Shown piece after piece: positions 36,386 through 44,376 of a DNA stretch of 64,000 bases (its first letter is position 1; each line of letters opens with the position of its first letter). The notes beneath the pieces are model-generated. The model ran no database searches. It had not been told where the DNA came from and saw only the letters and a program-made list of their open reading frames with translations. Origin of the DNA: Paraferrimonas haliotis (GTDB taxonomy: Bacteria > Pseudomonadota > Gammaproteobacteria > Enterobacterales > Shewanellaceae); NCBI RefSeq assembly GCF_002282895.1, contig NZ_NRRB01000002.1:434001-498000 (forward strand), given 5' to 3'. Made by a program: the position numbers and the translations under genes.

Positions 36386-39241
36386 ATGCAACTTACTCGC
36401 AAAGCGAAGACTGTCAGTACTGACAGCAAGCCGACGTTAGGTATTAACCGTCGTCAGTTTATGAAAGGCGCTGCAGGCGCAACCGGTGGTATCGCAGCCG
36501 CCACTATTTTAGGCAATGGCATGATGCGTAAAGCTGAAGCTGCTGACTACATCCCACACAACACTCCAACCGAAATTAAGCGTACTATCTGTTCTCACTG
36601 TGCTGTGGGTTGCGGTATCTACGCTGAGGTACAAAACGGTGTTTGGACCGGCCAAGAGCCAGCGTTCGACCATCCGTTCAACCAAGGCGGTCACTGTGCC
36701 AAAGGCGCAGCCTTGCGTGAGCACGGCCACGGTGAAAAACGTGTGAAATACCCGTTAAAAAAAGTCGCTGGAAAATGGCAAAAAATATCTTGGGATCAAG
36801 CCATCAACGAAGTTGGTGACAAAATGCTTGAGCACCGCGAGAAGTCTGGCCCAGATTCTCTATTCTTCATGGGTTCGGCTAAGTTCTCTAACCAAGCATG
36901 TTATATGTATCGTAAGTTTGCGGCCATGTGGGGAACCAACAACGTCGACCACTCGGCGCGTATTTGTCACTCTACCACGGTAGCCGGTGTTGCTAACACT
37001 TGGGGCTACGGTGCGCAAACTAACTCGTTTAACGACATTCAAAACGCTAACGCGATCTTCTTCATTGGTTCTAACCCTGCAGAAGCTCACCCGGTAGCGA
37101 TGCAGCACATCTTAATCGCGAAAGAACGCAAAAACGCTAAGATCATCGTTGTTGATCCACGTTTCTCTCGCACCGCTGCCCACTCTGACCTGCACTGTGC
37201 AATTCGCCCAGGTACCGATATTCCTTTCATCTACGGTATGCTATGGCACATCTTTGAAAACGGTTGGGAAGATCAAGCCTTCATCGACTCTCGCGTATAC
37301 GCGATGGACGAAATTCGCAAAGAAGTGGCTAAGTTCCCACCTAAAGAAGTTGAAGACGTTACCGGTGTTGCCGAAAAAGACGTTTACATGGCTGCTAAAC
37401 TAATGGCAGAAAACCGTCCTGGCACCGTTGTTTGGTGTATGGGTGGTACTCAGCACCACGTTGGTAACGCCAACACCCGTGCATACTGCTTGCTTCAACT
37501 TGCGCTTGGTAACATGGGCGTTGAAGGTGGCGGTACTAACATTTTCCGTGGTCACGATAACGTACAGGGCGCAACCGATTTAGGTTTGTTGTTCGACACC
37601 CTACCGGGTTACTACGGCCTAAGCACTGGCGCGTGGAAACACTGGTCTAACGTTTGGGAATTGGACTTTGACTGGGTTAAAGGCCGTTTCGACAACAACG
37701 AATACCTAGGTCGCGTACCAATGAATACTCCTGGTATTCCTTGTTCTCGGTGGCACGATGGTGTGCTTGAGTCTGCTGAAAAACTTGCTCAAAAAGACCA
37801 AGTTAAAATGGCGTTCTTCTGGGGTCAATCGGTTAACACCGAGACTCGTCAAAACGACGTTCGCGATGCACTAGACAAGCTAGACACCGTAGTTGTAGTA
37901 GACCCATTCCCAACCATGGCTGGCGTACTAAGTGACCGCCCAGATGGCATATACATCCTGCCAGCATGTACTGTATTCGAAACTGAAGGAGCAGTATCTA
38001 ACTCAGGTCGTTCACAACAATGGCGTCAACAAGTTGTTCAACCATTGTTCGAGTCTAAGACTGACCTTGAGATCATGTACCTACTAGCCAAGAAAGTGGG
38101 CATGGCAGAGCAATTCACTAAGCGTATGCGCGTTGACGGTAACATCGTTAACCTAGACGACATCCAAGACGAAATTAACCGCGGTATGTGGACCATTGGT
38201 ATGACAGGTCAGTCAGCCCAACGTCTACGTGAGCACACTGAAAACTGGGGCGTGTTTGACTTCAAGACCCTTGAAGCACCTGGCGGTAAGCTGAAAGGCG
38301 AAACCTACGGTCTGCCTTGGCCGTGTTGGGGTACTCCAGAGCAGAAGCACCCTGGTACGCAAATCCTATACCGTACCGGTCGTCACGTACTAGAAGGTGG
38401 CGGTAACTTCCGTGCACGTTATGGTGTTGAGCACAACGGTACCAACATTCTTGCGGAAGGCTCTTACTCGAAAGGCGCCGAGATCCAAGACGGTTACCCA
38501 GAGTTCACCGACAAGATGCTTAAGCAATTGGGTTGGTGGGACGACCTAACTGCAGACGAAAAAGCATCAGCTGAAGGTAAGAACTGGAAAACTGACCTAT
38601 CCGGGGGTATCCAACGCGTTGCTATGAAGCACGGTTGTATTCCTTTCGGTAACGCAAAAGCTCGCTCAATCGTTTGGACCTTCCCAGATCCAGCACCTGT
38701 TCACCGTGAGCCGTTGTACACCACTCGCCGTGACTTGATTGCTAAGTACCCAACTTACGAAGATCGCCAAGTGCACCGTCTACCGACTCTATACAAGTCA
38801 ATTCAAGATAAAGACTTGTCCGGTAAGTACCCATTAGCACTGACTTCTGGCCGTCTGGTTGAGTATGAAGGTGGTGGTGAAGAGACTCGTTCTAACCCTT
38901 GGTTGGCGGAACTTCAGCAAGAAATGTTTGTTGAAATCAACCCAGCTGACGCCGCTGAGCGCTTAATCCGCGATGGCGACGACGTATGGTTAGAAGGTGC
39001 AGAAGGCGGACGAATTAAAATTAAAGCTATGGTTACCCCTCGTGTTCAGCCTGGCGTTACCTTTATGCCTTACCACTTCGCAGGTGTGATGAGCGGCGAA
39101 AGCTTAGAAGCGAACTACCCAGAAGGTACAGTTCCTTACATTATAGGCGAATCTGCAAACACAGCGTTGACCTATGGTTATGACCCAGTTACCCAAATGC
39201 AGGAAACTAAGTCATCCATTTGTCAAATCGTTAAAGCATAA
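36386..39241 (+). CDS. fdhA: Formate dehydrogenase catalytic subunit 2 (Cys type)
   Basis: 951-residue paralogue of copy 1, clearly similar along the whole length. Tat signal NRRQFMK, Fe-S ligands CSHCAVGC...GGHC, metal ligand Cys in HSARICHSTTVAG, and the same MGD motifs (GSNPAEAHPV, GTQHHVGNANTRA, GQSVNTETRQND, GGGEETRSNPWL). Codon use is more biased here than in copy 1 (CGT, GGT, AAC, CTA, GTT prevail), which suggests high expression. Confidence 0.96.
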   Translation: MQLTRKAKTVSTDSKPTLGINRRQFMKGAAGATGGIAAATILGNGMMRKAEAADYIPHNTPTEIKRTICSHCAVGCGIYAEVQNGVWTGQEPAFDHPFNQGGHCAKGAALREHGHGEKRVKYPLKKVAGKWQKISWDQAINEVGDKMLEHREKSGPDSLFFMGSAKFSNQACYMYRKFAAMWGTNNVDHSARICHSTTVAGVANTWGYGAQTNSFNDIQNANAIFFIGSNPAEAHPVAMQHILIAKERKNAKIIVVDPRFSRTAAHSDLHCAIRPGTDIPFIYGMLWHIFENGWEDQAFIDSRVYAMDEIRKEVAKFPPKEVEDVTGVAEKDVYMAAKLMAENRPGTVVWCMGGTQHHVGNANTRAYCLLQLALGNMGVEGGGTNIFRGHDNVQGATDLGLLFDTLPGYYGLSTGAWKHWSNVWELDFDWVKGRFDNNEYLGRVPMNTPGIPCSRWHDGVLESAEKLAQKDQVKMAFFWGQSVNTETRQNDVRDALDKLDTVVVVDPFPTMAGVLSDRPDGIYILPACTVFETEGAVSNSGRSQQWRQQVVQPLFESKTDLEIMYLLAKKVGMAEQFTKRMRVDGNIVNLDDIQDEINRGMWTIGMTGQSAQRLREHTENWGVFDFKTLEAPGGKLKGETYGLPWPCWGTPEQKHPGTQILYRTGRHVLEGGGNFRARYGVEHNGTNILAEGSYSKGAEIQDGYPEFTDKMLKQLGWWDDLTADEKASAEGKNWKTDLSGGIQRVAMKHGCIPFGNAKARSIVWTFPDPAPVHREPLYTTRRDLIAKYPTYEDRQVHRLPTLYKSIQDKDLSGKYPLALTSGRLVEYEGGGEETRSNPWLAELQQEMFVEINPADAAERLIRDGDDVWLEGAEGGRIKIKAMVTPRVQPGVTFMPYHFAGVMSGESLEANYPEGTVPYIIGESANTALTYGYDPVTQMQETKSSICQIVKA

Positions 39242-39272
39242 TCGGACAACGTAAGTTAGGAGAAATGCCAAA

Positions 39273-39854
39273 ATGGCTACAATGAAATTTTTGTGTGATA
39301 GCAAGCGTTGTATCGAATGTAACGGCTGTGTCACCGCTTGTAAAAACGAAAACGACTCTGCTCTAGAGTGGGGCATCAATCGTCGTCGCGTAGTTACCAT
39401 TAACGATGGTGAACGTGGTGAAGCAAGTCTATCGGTTGCGTGTATGCACTGTGCTGATGCACCTTGCATGGCAGTTTGTCCTGCAAACTGCTTCTACAAA
39501 ACTGAAGACGGCATTGTATTGCACAGCAAAGATACCTGTATCGGTTGTGGTTACTGCCTATATGCTTGCCCATTCGGCGCGCCTCAGTTCCCTAAAAACG
39601 GTGCCTTCGGTGCTCGTGGAACTATGGATAAGTGTACTTTCTGTGCCGGAGGCCCAGAAGAAGATCACTCAGAAGCTGAGAAAGCGAAATACGGTGCTAA
39701 CCGAATCGCTGAAGGCAAGCTACCTATGTGTGCTGAGCTTTGTGCAACCAAAGCGCTTCTTGGCGGTGATGCTGACGTAGTTTCAGCCATCTTCCGTGAG
39801 CGTGTTGCCTACCGTGGCTCGGTTAAAGCACAGTTTGGCGCGACCGCTGAGTAA
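39273..39854 (+). CDS. fdhB: Formate dehydrogenase iron-sulfur subunit 2
   Basis: 193 residues with the same four-cluster pattern as copy 1: CDSKRCIECNGCVTAC, CMHCADAPCMAVCPANC, CIGCGYCLYACPFG, CTFCAGG and MCAELCATKAL. The two proteins differ mainly at the C-terminal tail. TTAGGAG precedes the ATG. 31 bases after fdhA-2. Confidence 0.95.
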   Translation: MATMKFLCDSKRCIECNGCVTACKNENDSALEWGINRRRVVTINDGERGEASLSVACMHCADAPCMAVCPANCFYKTEDGIVLHSKDTCIGCGYCLYACPFGAPQFPKNGAFGARGTMDKCTFCAGGPEEDHSEAEKAKYGANRIAEGKLPMCAELCATKALLGGDADVVSAIFRERVAYRGSVKAQFGATAE

Positions 39855-39903
39855 AGCAACCTAAGAGGGAAGGCCCGCCTTCCCTCTCATTAGAGGTTTT
39901 GAT

Positions 39904-40878
39904 ATGAACAAAATGTTCAACGTACTCGCTATGGTTGCCCTGATGATGTTTAGTGGTTTAGCTCTCGCCAATGGCGATGCTGAGCCAGCACAACAAACAG
40001 GCGCTCAACTGTGGCACGATATTAAAGCTGGCGAGCAAGGGGTTACCACCTCAAAGTCGGCATTCGCTGATCAATTGATAAACGTCAATGACCCGCGTTT
40101 GATTCCAGCCCGCGAAGATTACCTAGCGCCCGGCATCATGCTGGCCACTTTCGGTATGATTGCAGTATTTATTCTGTTCATCGCGGTGAACGGCATCTCT
40201 AAACTGCATGGTGGCTTTAGTGGCAAAATGGTTCATCGTTGGAGCAAGTTTGACGTTGCCATCCACTGGATTGGCGCAATCCCCTGCTTGCTACTCATCA
40301 TTACTGGACTGCTGATTCTAGCCGGACGCTTCTTTGTGCAGCCATACATTGGTGAAGGCGCTTGGGGAAGCATTATCTATGCATCCAAGCAAATTCACGA
40401 CATCATGGCGATTCCGTTTATTGTTGGTTGGTTAGTAATGACTGTGCTTTGGGCGAAAAACCAAATGCCAGCTAAATACGACATCGCTTGGTTCATGGTG
40501 GTTGGTGGTTACATCAACTTTGGACCTTTCAAAGGTAAGCACCCTGATGCAGGTTTTGCCAACGCCGGTGAAAAACTGTGGTTCTGGACCTTTGCCTTTG
40601 TTGGCGCCTTAGTGGTGCTATCTGGCATCGTGTTGTTGTTCCCGAACTGGGTTGAGCCAAGCCGCAGCCTAAGCTTACTGGCTGTTGTTGTTCACGGTGT
40701 TGCTGCCATTATCATTGCGGCCTTCTCTATCGTGCACATCTTTATGGCAACGGTAATGTCTGAAGGCGGTATGGAATGTATGGTTTCTGGATACTGTGAC
40801 GAAAACTGGGCTAAACAGCACCACAACGTTTGGTATGACGAAATCAAAGCAGACGGTACGCTAAAGTACAAAGACTAA
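39904..40878 (+). CDS. fdhC: Formate dehydrogenase cytochrome b subunit 2
   Basis: 324 residues: a signal peptide (about 1-22, LALA-NGD), a periplasmic stretch, then the membrane haem-b domain with AIHWIGAIPCLLLI, IHDIMAIPFIVGW and IVHIFMATVMSEGGMECM. The region from KGKHPDAGFANAGEK onward is nearly identical to copy 1, while the N-terminal 60 residues differ. A terminator follows. Confidence 0.94.
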   Translation: MNKMFNVLAMVALMMFSGLALANGDAEPAQQTGAQLWHDIKAGEQGVTTSKSAFADQLINVNDPRLIPAREDYLAPGIMLATFGMIAVFILFIAVNGISKLHGGFSGKMVHRWSKFDVAIHWIGAIPCLLLIITGLLILAGRFFVQPYIGEGAWGSIIYASKQIHDIMAIPFIVGWLVMTVLWAKNQMPAKYDIAWFMVVGGYINFGPFKGKHPDAGFANAGEKLWFWTFAFVGALVVLSGIVLLFPNWVEPSRSLSLLAVVVHGVAAIIIAAFSIVHIFMATVMSEGGMECMVSGYCDENWAKQHHNVWYDEIKADGTLKYKD

Positions 40879-40904
40879 TTACTGAGCGTTATTAGTTCTC
40901 AATG

Positions 40905-40938
40905 AATACCCTGCCTTTTGGTGGGGTATTTTTTTTGA
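40905..40938 (+). terminator. Rho-independent terminator after fdhABC-2
   Basis: AATACCC (40905-40911) pairs with GGGTATT (40924-40930), with additional CC/GG pairing inside, followed by a run of eight T. Confidence 0.85.
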
Positions 40939-41059
40939 TCGCCTTAACAGAAAAATGATTTGGGAATGCCAAATTAAAATAAAAATACCATACTAGCGAA
41001 CTCTGGTATTGGTTCAATGGTCTGACAAAGGTTAGTCCACACTGCAAATAGGAACAGAT

Positions 41060-42400
41060 ATGTCATCCATCATCACATCGCCAAACAATGGCATTGTCAC
41101 TCCTTACCAAGCGGACATTACGGTTCCGGCATGGACGATTGGCGCAATGGAACGCGTGATGGGCTTTTATGTTGAGCGTAACTTACGCTTAGACACCAAA
41201 GCAGCTGACATGATGCCGGCTCCGCAACCGGGCAAAAAATACATGCTTTATGCGCACGTACCGTTTTGCCACACCTTGTGCAGCTTCTGTACCTTCCATC
41301 GCTTCTTGTTTAAAGAAAACAAGGCCCGCGAGTATTTCATTAACTTAAGAAAAGAAATGAACATGGCCAAAGATCTTGGCTATGACTTTGAGTCCATGTA
41401 CATAGGTGGTGGTACCACTACTGTATTGGAAGACGAACTCGCTCGTACCATTGAACACGCCAAGAACTTATTCCCAAGCATTAAAGAAGTATCTTGCGAA
41501 TCGGATCCTCAGCACCTTGGCGACGATGCTATTAAGCAACTGAAAGGGCTTGTTGATCGCATGTCCGTTGGCGTACAAAGCTTCGACGATAAAATTCTCA
41601 CCATGACCGACCGCATTGAAAAATTCGGTACTGGCCAAGAGACGTTCGACAAAATCGCCTCCGCCAAAGAGTTGTTCCCTATTATTAATGTCGACTTGAT
41701 CTTTGGTTTCCGCGGTCAAACCGACGAAGTGATCGCCAACGATTTGGCCATGGCGGCCAAGCTGGACCCGCGGCAAATCACCACCTACCCGCTGATGATC
41801 ACTCATCAAACCCGTAAGAGTGTTAAAGGCAAATTGGCGGCCAGTCATCACGACATGGTGGGTCAATACCGCCAAATTCTTAATTCGCTAAACGGTCAAT
41901 ATACTCAGCTTTCCGCATGGGCATTTGGCCAAAGCAATAACGAAGGCTTCGATGAGTACGTTATCGATTATGATGAGTACTTAGGTGTTGGCTCTGGCTC
42001 ATTCAGCTTCTTAGACGACACCCTCTATGTGAATAGCTTCTCCTTGAAAGAGTATGCGGGCAAGATTGCATCGGGTCGTATGGGTGTGGATCAAAAGAAA
42101 ACCTACGACAAGAAAGCCGTTATGCAATACCGCTTCTTATTAGGTATGTTTTCTGGACGTCTTTCTCGCAAATACTTCCGAGAAACCTTTGGCGTTAACT
42201 TAGACACCGCCTTGTTTAAAGAAATGACCAGCATGAAGCTCATGGGCGCGATTAAAAATGACCCTGCCGACCCAGAGCAGATAATCGTGACCGATAATGG
42301 TAAAATGATGGGCTTGTTGATGATGAAAGAATTCTATTCTGGAATGGATAACGTCCGCGCCCAATTGCGCAAAGGCTTAGCCAACCCAGATCATGGCTAA
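41060..42400 (+). CDS. HemN/HemW-like radical SAM protein
   Basis: 446 residues. HVPFCHTLCSFCTFHRF (about 69-85) gives the CX3CX2C cluster motif of radical SAM enzymes; YIGGGTTTVLEDEL (about 115-128) and SVGVQSFDD (about 172-180) are typical of the HemN/coproporphyrinogen III oxidase family, and a HemN-like C-terminal domain ends the protein. The family contains true oxidases, haem chaperones (HemW) and haem-degrading members (HutW/ChuW), and I cannot decide between them. It sits between FDH genes and a PfkB kinase, with a 9-base gap to the latter. Confidence 0.85.
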   Translation: MSSIITSPNNGIVTPYQADITVPAWTIGAMERVMGFYVERNLRLDTKAADMMPAPQPGKKYMLYAHVPFCHTLCSFCTFHRFLFKENKAREYFINLRKEMNMAKDLGYDFESMYIGGGTTTVLEDELARTIEHAKNLFPSIKEVSCESDPQHLGDDAIKQLKGLVDRMSVGVQSFDDKILTMTDRIEKFGTGQETFDKIASAKELFPIINVDLIFGFRGQTDEVIANDLAMAAKLDPRQITTYPLMITHQTRKSVKGKLAASHHDMVGQYRQILNSLNGQYTQLSAWAFGQSNNEGFDEYVIDYDEYLGVGSGSFSFLDDTLYVNSFSLKEYAGKIASGRMGVDQKKTYDKKAVMQYRFLLGMFSGRLSRKYFRETFGVNLDTALFKEMTSMKLMGAIKNDPADPEQIIVTDNGKMMGLLMMKEFYSGMDNVRAQLRKGLANPDHG

Positions 42401-42409
42401 GGAGAGTCT

Positions 42410-43258
42410 ATGGCGTCGTTGTTAGTGGTAGCAAATTTAAACTGCGATAGAGTCATTAAACTGGACTCAGCCCTAACAAATGGCGGTCGCCATCGTTTTC
42501 AACAAAGCGCTCGACGCCTCGGAGGTGGTGCGGCCAACACCGGCATAGGGCTGGTTTGGGCGGGACACCAAGTTCAACTGGTTTGCCAACTTGGCAATGA
42601 TCAAGCATCCGACTGGGCACTGCAACAAGCGGGTGAGTACGGTCTTGAGTTTCACCAGATAACACGCCACTCAGACGCAGGCGGCGAGCTGTTACTGCTG
42701 CTGGATCCCAGTGGCGAGCGCACCATCGTCCGCCCAGTTGTCGCCCCTTATAAACTGGGTGATGCCCCCAACTTCGAACACTTCCAAGCCGTTTACTTTA
42801 ATAGCCAAGCCAGCAATCAAGCGCAATGGGCACAATTGGCCTTGTCGAAAACCACAGTAGTAGGCCAGTACAATGCTCAGCAATCGCAGTTACCTTGCCA
42901 TTATCTAGTGGCTTCCAAAAGCGACATGAACTTAGCGCCGCAGCACGACCATTGGGCCTTTGCTAAACAGTATGCTGGTGAGTCGTTACAGGCGCTGGTA
43001 TTAACCGACGGCTGCAAGGGTGCTACCTTGTACACTGAAACCACCCAGCATCACTGCCAAGCCATTGACTGTGAAGTGGTTGATACAACCGGTGCCGGTG
43101 ATACCTTTGCCGCCGGATTCATCCACTCTCTGATAGCACAACAACCCTTGCCGCAAGCTCTCGAAATTGCCTGTGAGTGGGCACAATGCGCCCTTAAAAC
43201 CGCCAGTTCTATTCCTGGCGAGGCGTTACAAACCTACCTAACTTCATCACAGTCCTAG
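42410..43258 (+). CDS. PfkB-family carbohydrate kinase
   Basis: 282 residues, ribokinase-like fold. GGGAANTGIGLVWAGHQVQLV (about 38-58) is the substrate/dimer region, and VVDTTGAGDTFAAGFIHS (about 223-240) is the C-terminal PfkB signature with the catalytic Asp in GAGD. The substrate is unknown. 9 bases after the HemN-like gene, so co-transcribed. Confidence 0.88.
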   Translation: MASLLVVANLNCDRVIKLDSALTNGGRHRFQQSARRLGGGAANTGIGLVWAGHQVQLVCQLGNDQASDWALQQAGEYGLEFHQITRHSDAGGELLLLLDPSGERTIVRPVVAPYKLGDAPNFEHFQAVYFNSQASNQAQWAQLALSKTTVVGQYNAQQSQLPCHYLVASKSDMNLAPQHDHWAFAKQYAGESLQALVLTDGCKGATLYTETTQHHCQAIDCEVVDTTGAGDTFAAGFIHSLIAQQPLPQALEIACEWAQCALKTASSIPGEALQTYLTSSQS

Positions 43259-43282
43259 CGCTGAAATCACACTAAAGCGTGT

Positions 43283-43326
43283 TTGCTCGACTGGTATGAC
43301 CTGCTATAATTTGCGCCATACCAGTC
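43283..43326 (+). promoter_or_regulatory. Promoter with a 10-bp inverted repeat flanking the -10 box
   Basis: TTGCTC (43283-43288), 16-base spacer, TATAAT (43305-43310, preceded by TGC, an extended -10). The -10 lies between perfect 10-bp arms GACTGGTATG (43289-43298) and CATACCAGTC (43317-43326). The left arm lies upstream of the start point, so this is a DNA site, not an RNA hairpin. It also contains GGTATGACC, a GGTnnnACC motif typical of GntR-type operators. Confidence 0.6.
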
Positions 43327-43348
43327 ACTTATCCGCTTTGGAGTCAAT

Positions 43349-43765
43349 ATGTATCAGCTAACCGTTAAGCACTACCCATTATCGAACGCGCTGCAGCAAA
43401 TGCCAGAGTTAGATGCTGTTCTCGCGCCCTTAAGCCCCGCGATGGAAAGCTCAATCGCGGTAGCCTTTATCGAAGGCGAACTTGCCGGAGCACAGATCAG
43501 CCAACCGATCGATGAGTTTCAGCTCACCATAAAGCCGGCTTGGGTCGATAGCGATTTTGTTGAACTGGGCGTAGAAGAAGCCCTCCTCAACGCCATTAGC
43601 GAACGCGCATTTAGCGAGCAAGCGCAATCACTGGCAATTAGCACCAATGATGACCAAAGTGAATTGCTAAGTCTGCTCATTAAACAAGGCTTTTTAGTCA
43701 CTGATTTAAACGCACGCAATGACGCCTCTAAAGGTAATCAAATTCAATTGAGCAAGGTCATTTAA
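43349..43765 (+). CDS. Conserved hypothetical protein, possible GNAT-like fold
   Basis: 138 residues, acidic, with no signal or membrane segment. The second half (EEALLNAISERAFSEQAQSLAISTNDDQSELLSLLIKQGFLV) has the alternating helix/strand rhythm of a GNAT acetyltransferase C-terminal half, but no acetyl-CoA loop is visible, so the function is not known. The promoter described at 43283-43326 lies directly upstream. It ends 20 bases before the ryhB promoter. Confidence 0.65.
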   Translation: MYQLTVKHYPLSNALQQMPELDAVLAPLSPAMESSIAVAFIEGELAGAQISQPIDEFQLTIKPAWVDSDFVELGVEEALLNAISERAFSEQAQSLAISTNDDQSELLSLLIKQGFLVTDLNARNDASKGNQIQLSKVI

Positions 43766-43784
43766 ACTTTTTTCAAAAAAGCCC

Positions 43785-43813
43785 TTGCAAATGAAAATGA
43801 GAATGACTACTAT
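43785..43813 (+). promoter_or_regulatory. Fur-box promoter of the RyhB-like RNA
   Basis: TTGCAA (43785-43790), 17-base spacer, TACTAT (43808-43813). The spacer is an AT-rich AATGAAAATGAGAATGAC run resembling a Fur box (repeated NATGA/AAT units), so repressor and polymerase would compete for the same DNA. Confidence 0.65.
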
Positions 43814-43819
43814 TTACAT

Positions 43820-43948
43820 GCGTTCCAAAACAATCAAGTTTGTTTAGACCGATGTTAGCGGTCGACTTCCTGCAGAAACAACAATTTTGATTGACTTCAC
43901 ATTGCTCACAACGATGTTTCAGCCAGGTCTTATGACCTGGCTTTTTTC
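43820..43948 (+). ncRNA. ryhB: RyhB-like iron-regulated small RNA
   Basis: About 130 bases from the predicted start near 43820 to the terminator. The conserved RyhB core CACATTGCTCACA lies at 43898-43910; in E. coli the matching ACATTGCTCACATTGC pairs with targets such as sodB and sdh. A 5' hairpin GACCG-N7-CGGTC lies at 43848-43864. It follows a Fur-box promoter and ends in a perfect terminator. RyhB with Hfq represses iron-using proteins when iron is low. Confidence 0.78.
43921..43947 (+). terminator. Terminator of the RyhB-like RNA
   Basis: Perfect 9-bp stem AGCCAGGTC (43921-43929) / GACCTGGCT (43934-43942), loop TTAT, then a T run. No coding gene precedes it on this strand for 150 bases, which supports the small RNA call. 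Confidence 0.88.
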
Positions 43949-44281
43949 TTTTAATTCAGCAAGATAATTTTCACTATTAGCCAGTTCGGAATTTATCTGG
44001 AAACTCTCCTACCTCAAATTGAATAATTTTTTAGCGATTATCGCTTTACAGGATTTTTTATTGTGCTAATTTAGTTGTCTCAAAAATGTACAAACGCTTA
44101 CTGATTTCTCAACTGCCGTAGTTGTACCATGGACGGAAATCCACAATAGAATAAGCGAATTTGACATACTCAAAATTTTTAGTGCGCCACTCGCGGAACC
44201 TTTAGCAGCAAGGGTTACCGTCTTTTCTTGCTGGAATAATTTTACCCCTCAAAGATCATCAAGCTTTTTTAATTCACAGAC

Positions 44282-44290
44282 TTATCCACA
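44282..44290 (+). promoter_or_regulatory. Single DnaA-box match before polA
   Basis: TTATCCACA is a perfect DnaA box 87 bases upstream of the polA start codon. One 9-mer can occur by chance, so its role is uncertain. The rest of 43951-44376 shows only AT-rich DNA and a short palindrome AGCGAT-T-ATCGCT (44033-44045). Confidence 0.35.
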
Positions 44291-44376
44291 GCTTTCACTG
44301 CAATCCTTTGGCTGAAATTCCTCGCTTTGTGTGGCATGCTATGGCCAGATTAAAAACAGCCAATGGTTATCACTTT

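Noticed and set aside
31181..39241. Selenocysteine in the formate dehydrogenases
   Set aside because: The metal-ligand position in both copies is a TGT/TGC cysteine codon (ARICHSTTVAG) and there is no in-frame TGA in the coding frames, so they are Cys enzymes.
44308..44376. An N-terminal extension of DNA polymerase I from a TTG
   Set aside because: The E. coli protein begins at the equivalent of the ATG at 44377, and the extension has no similarity to the family pattern.
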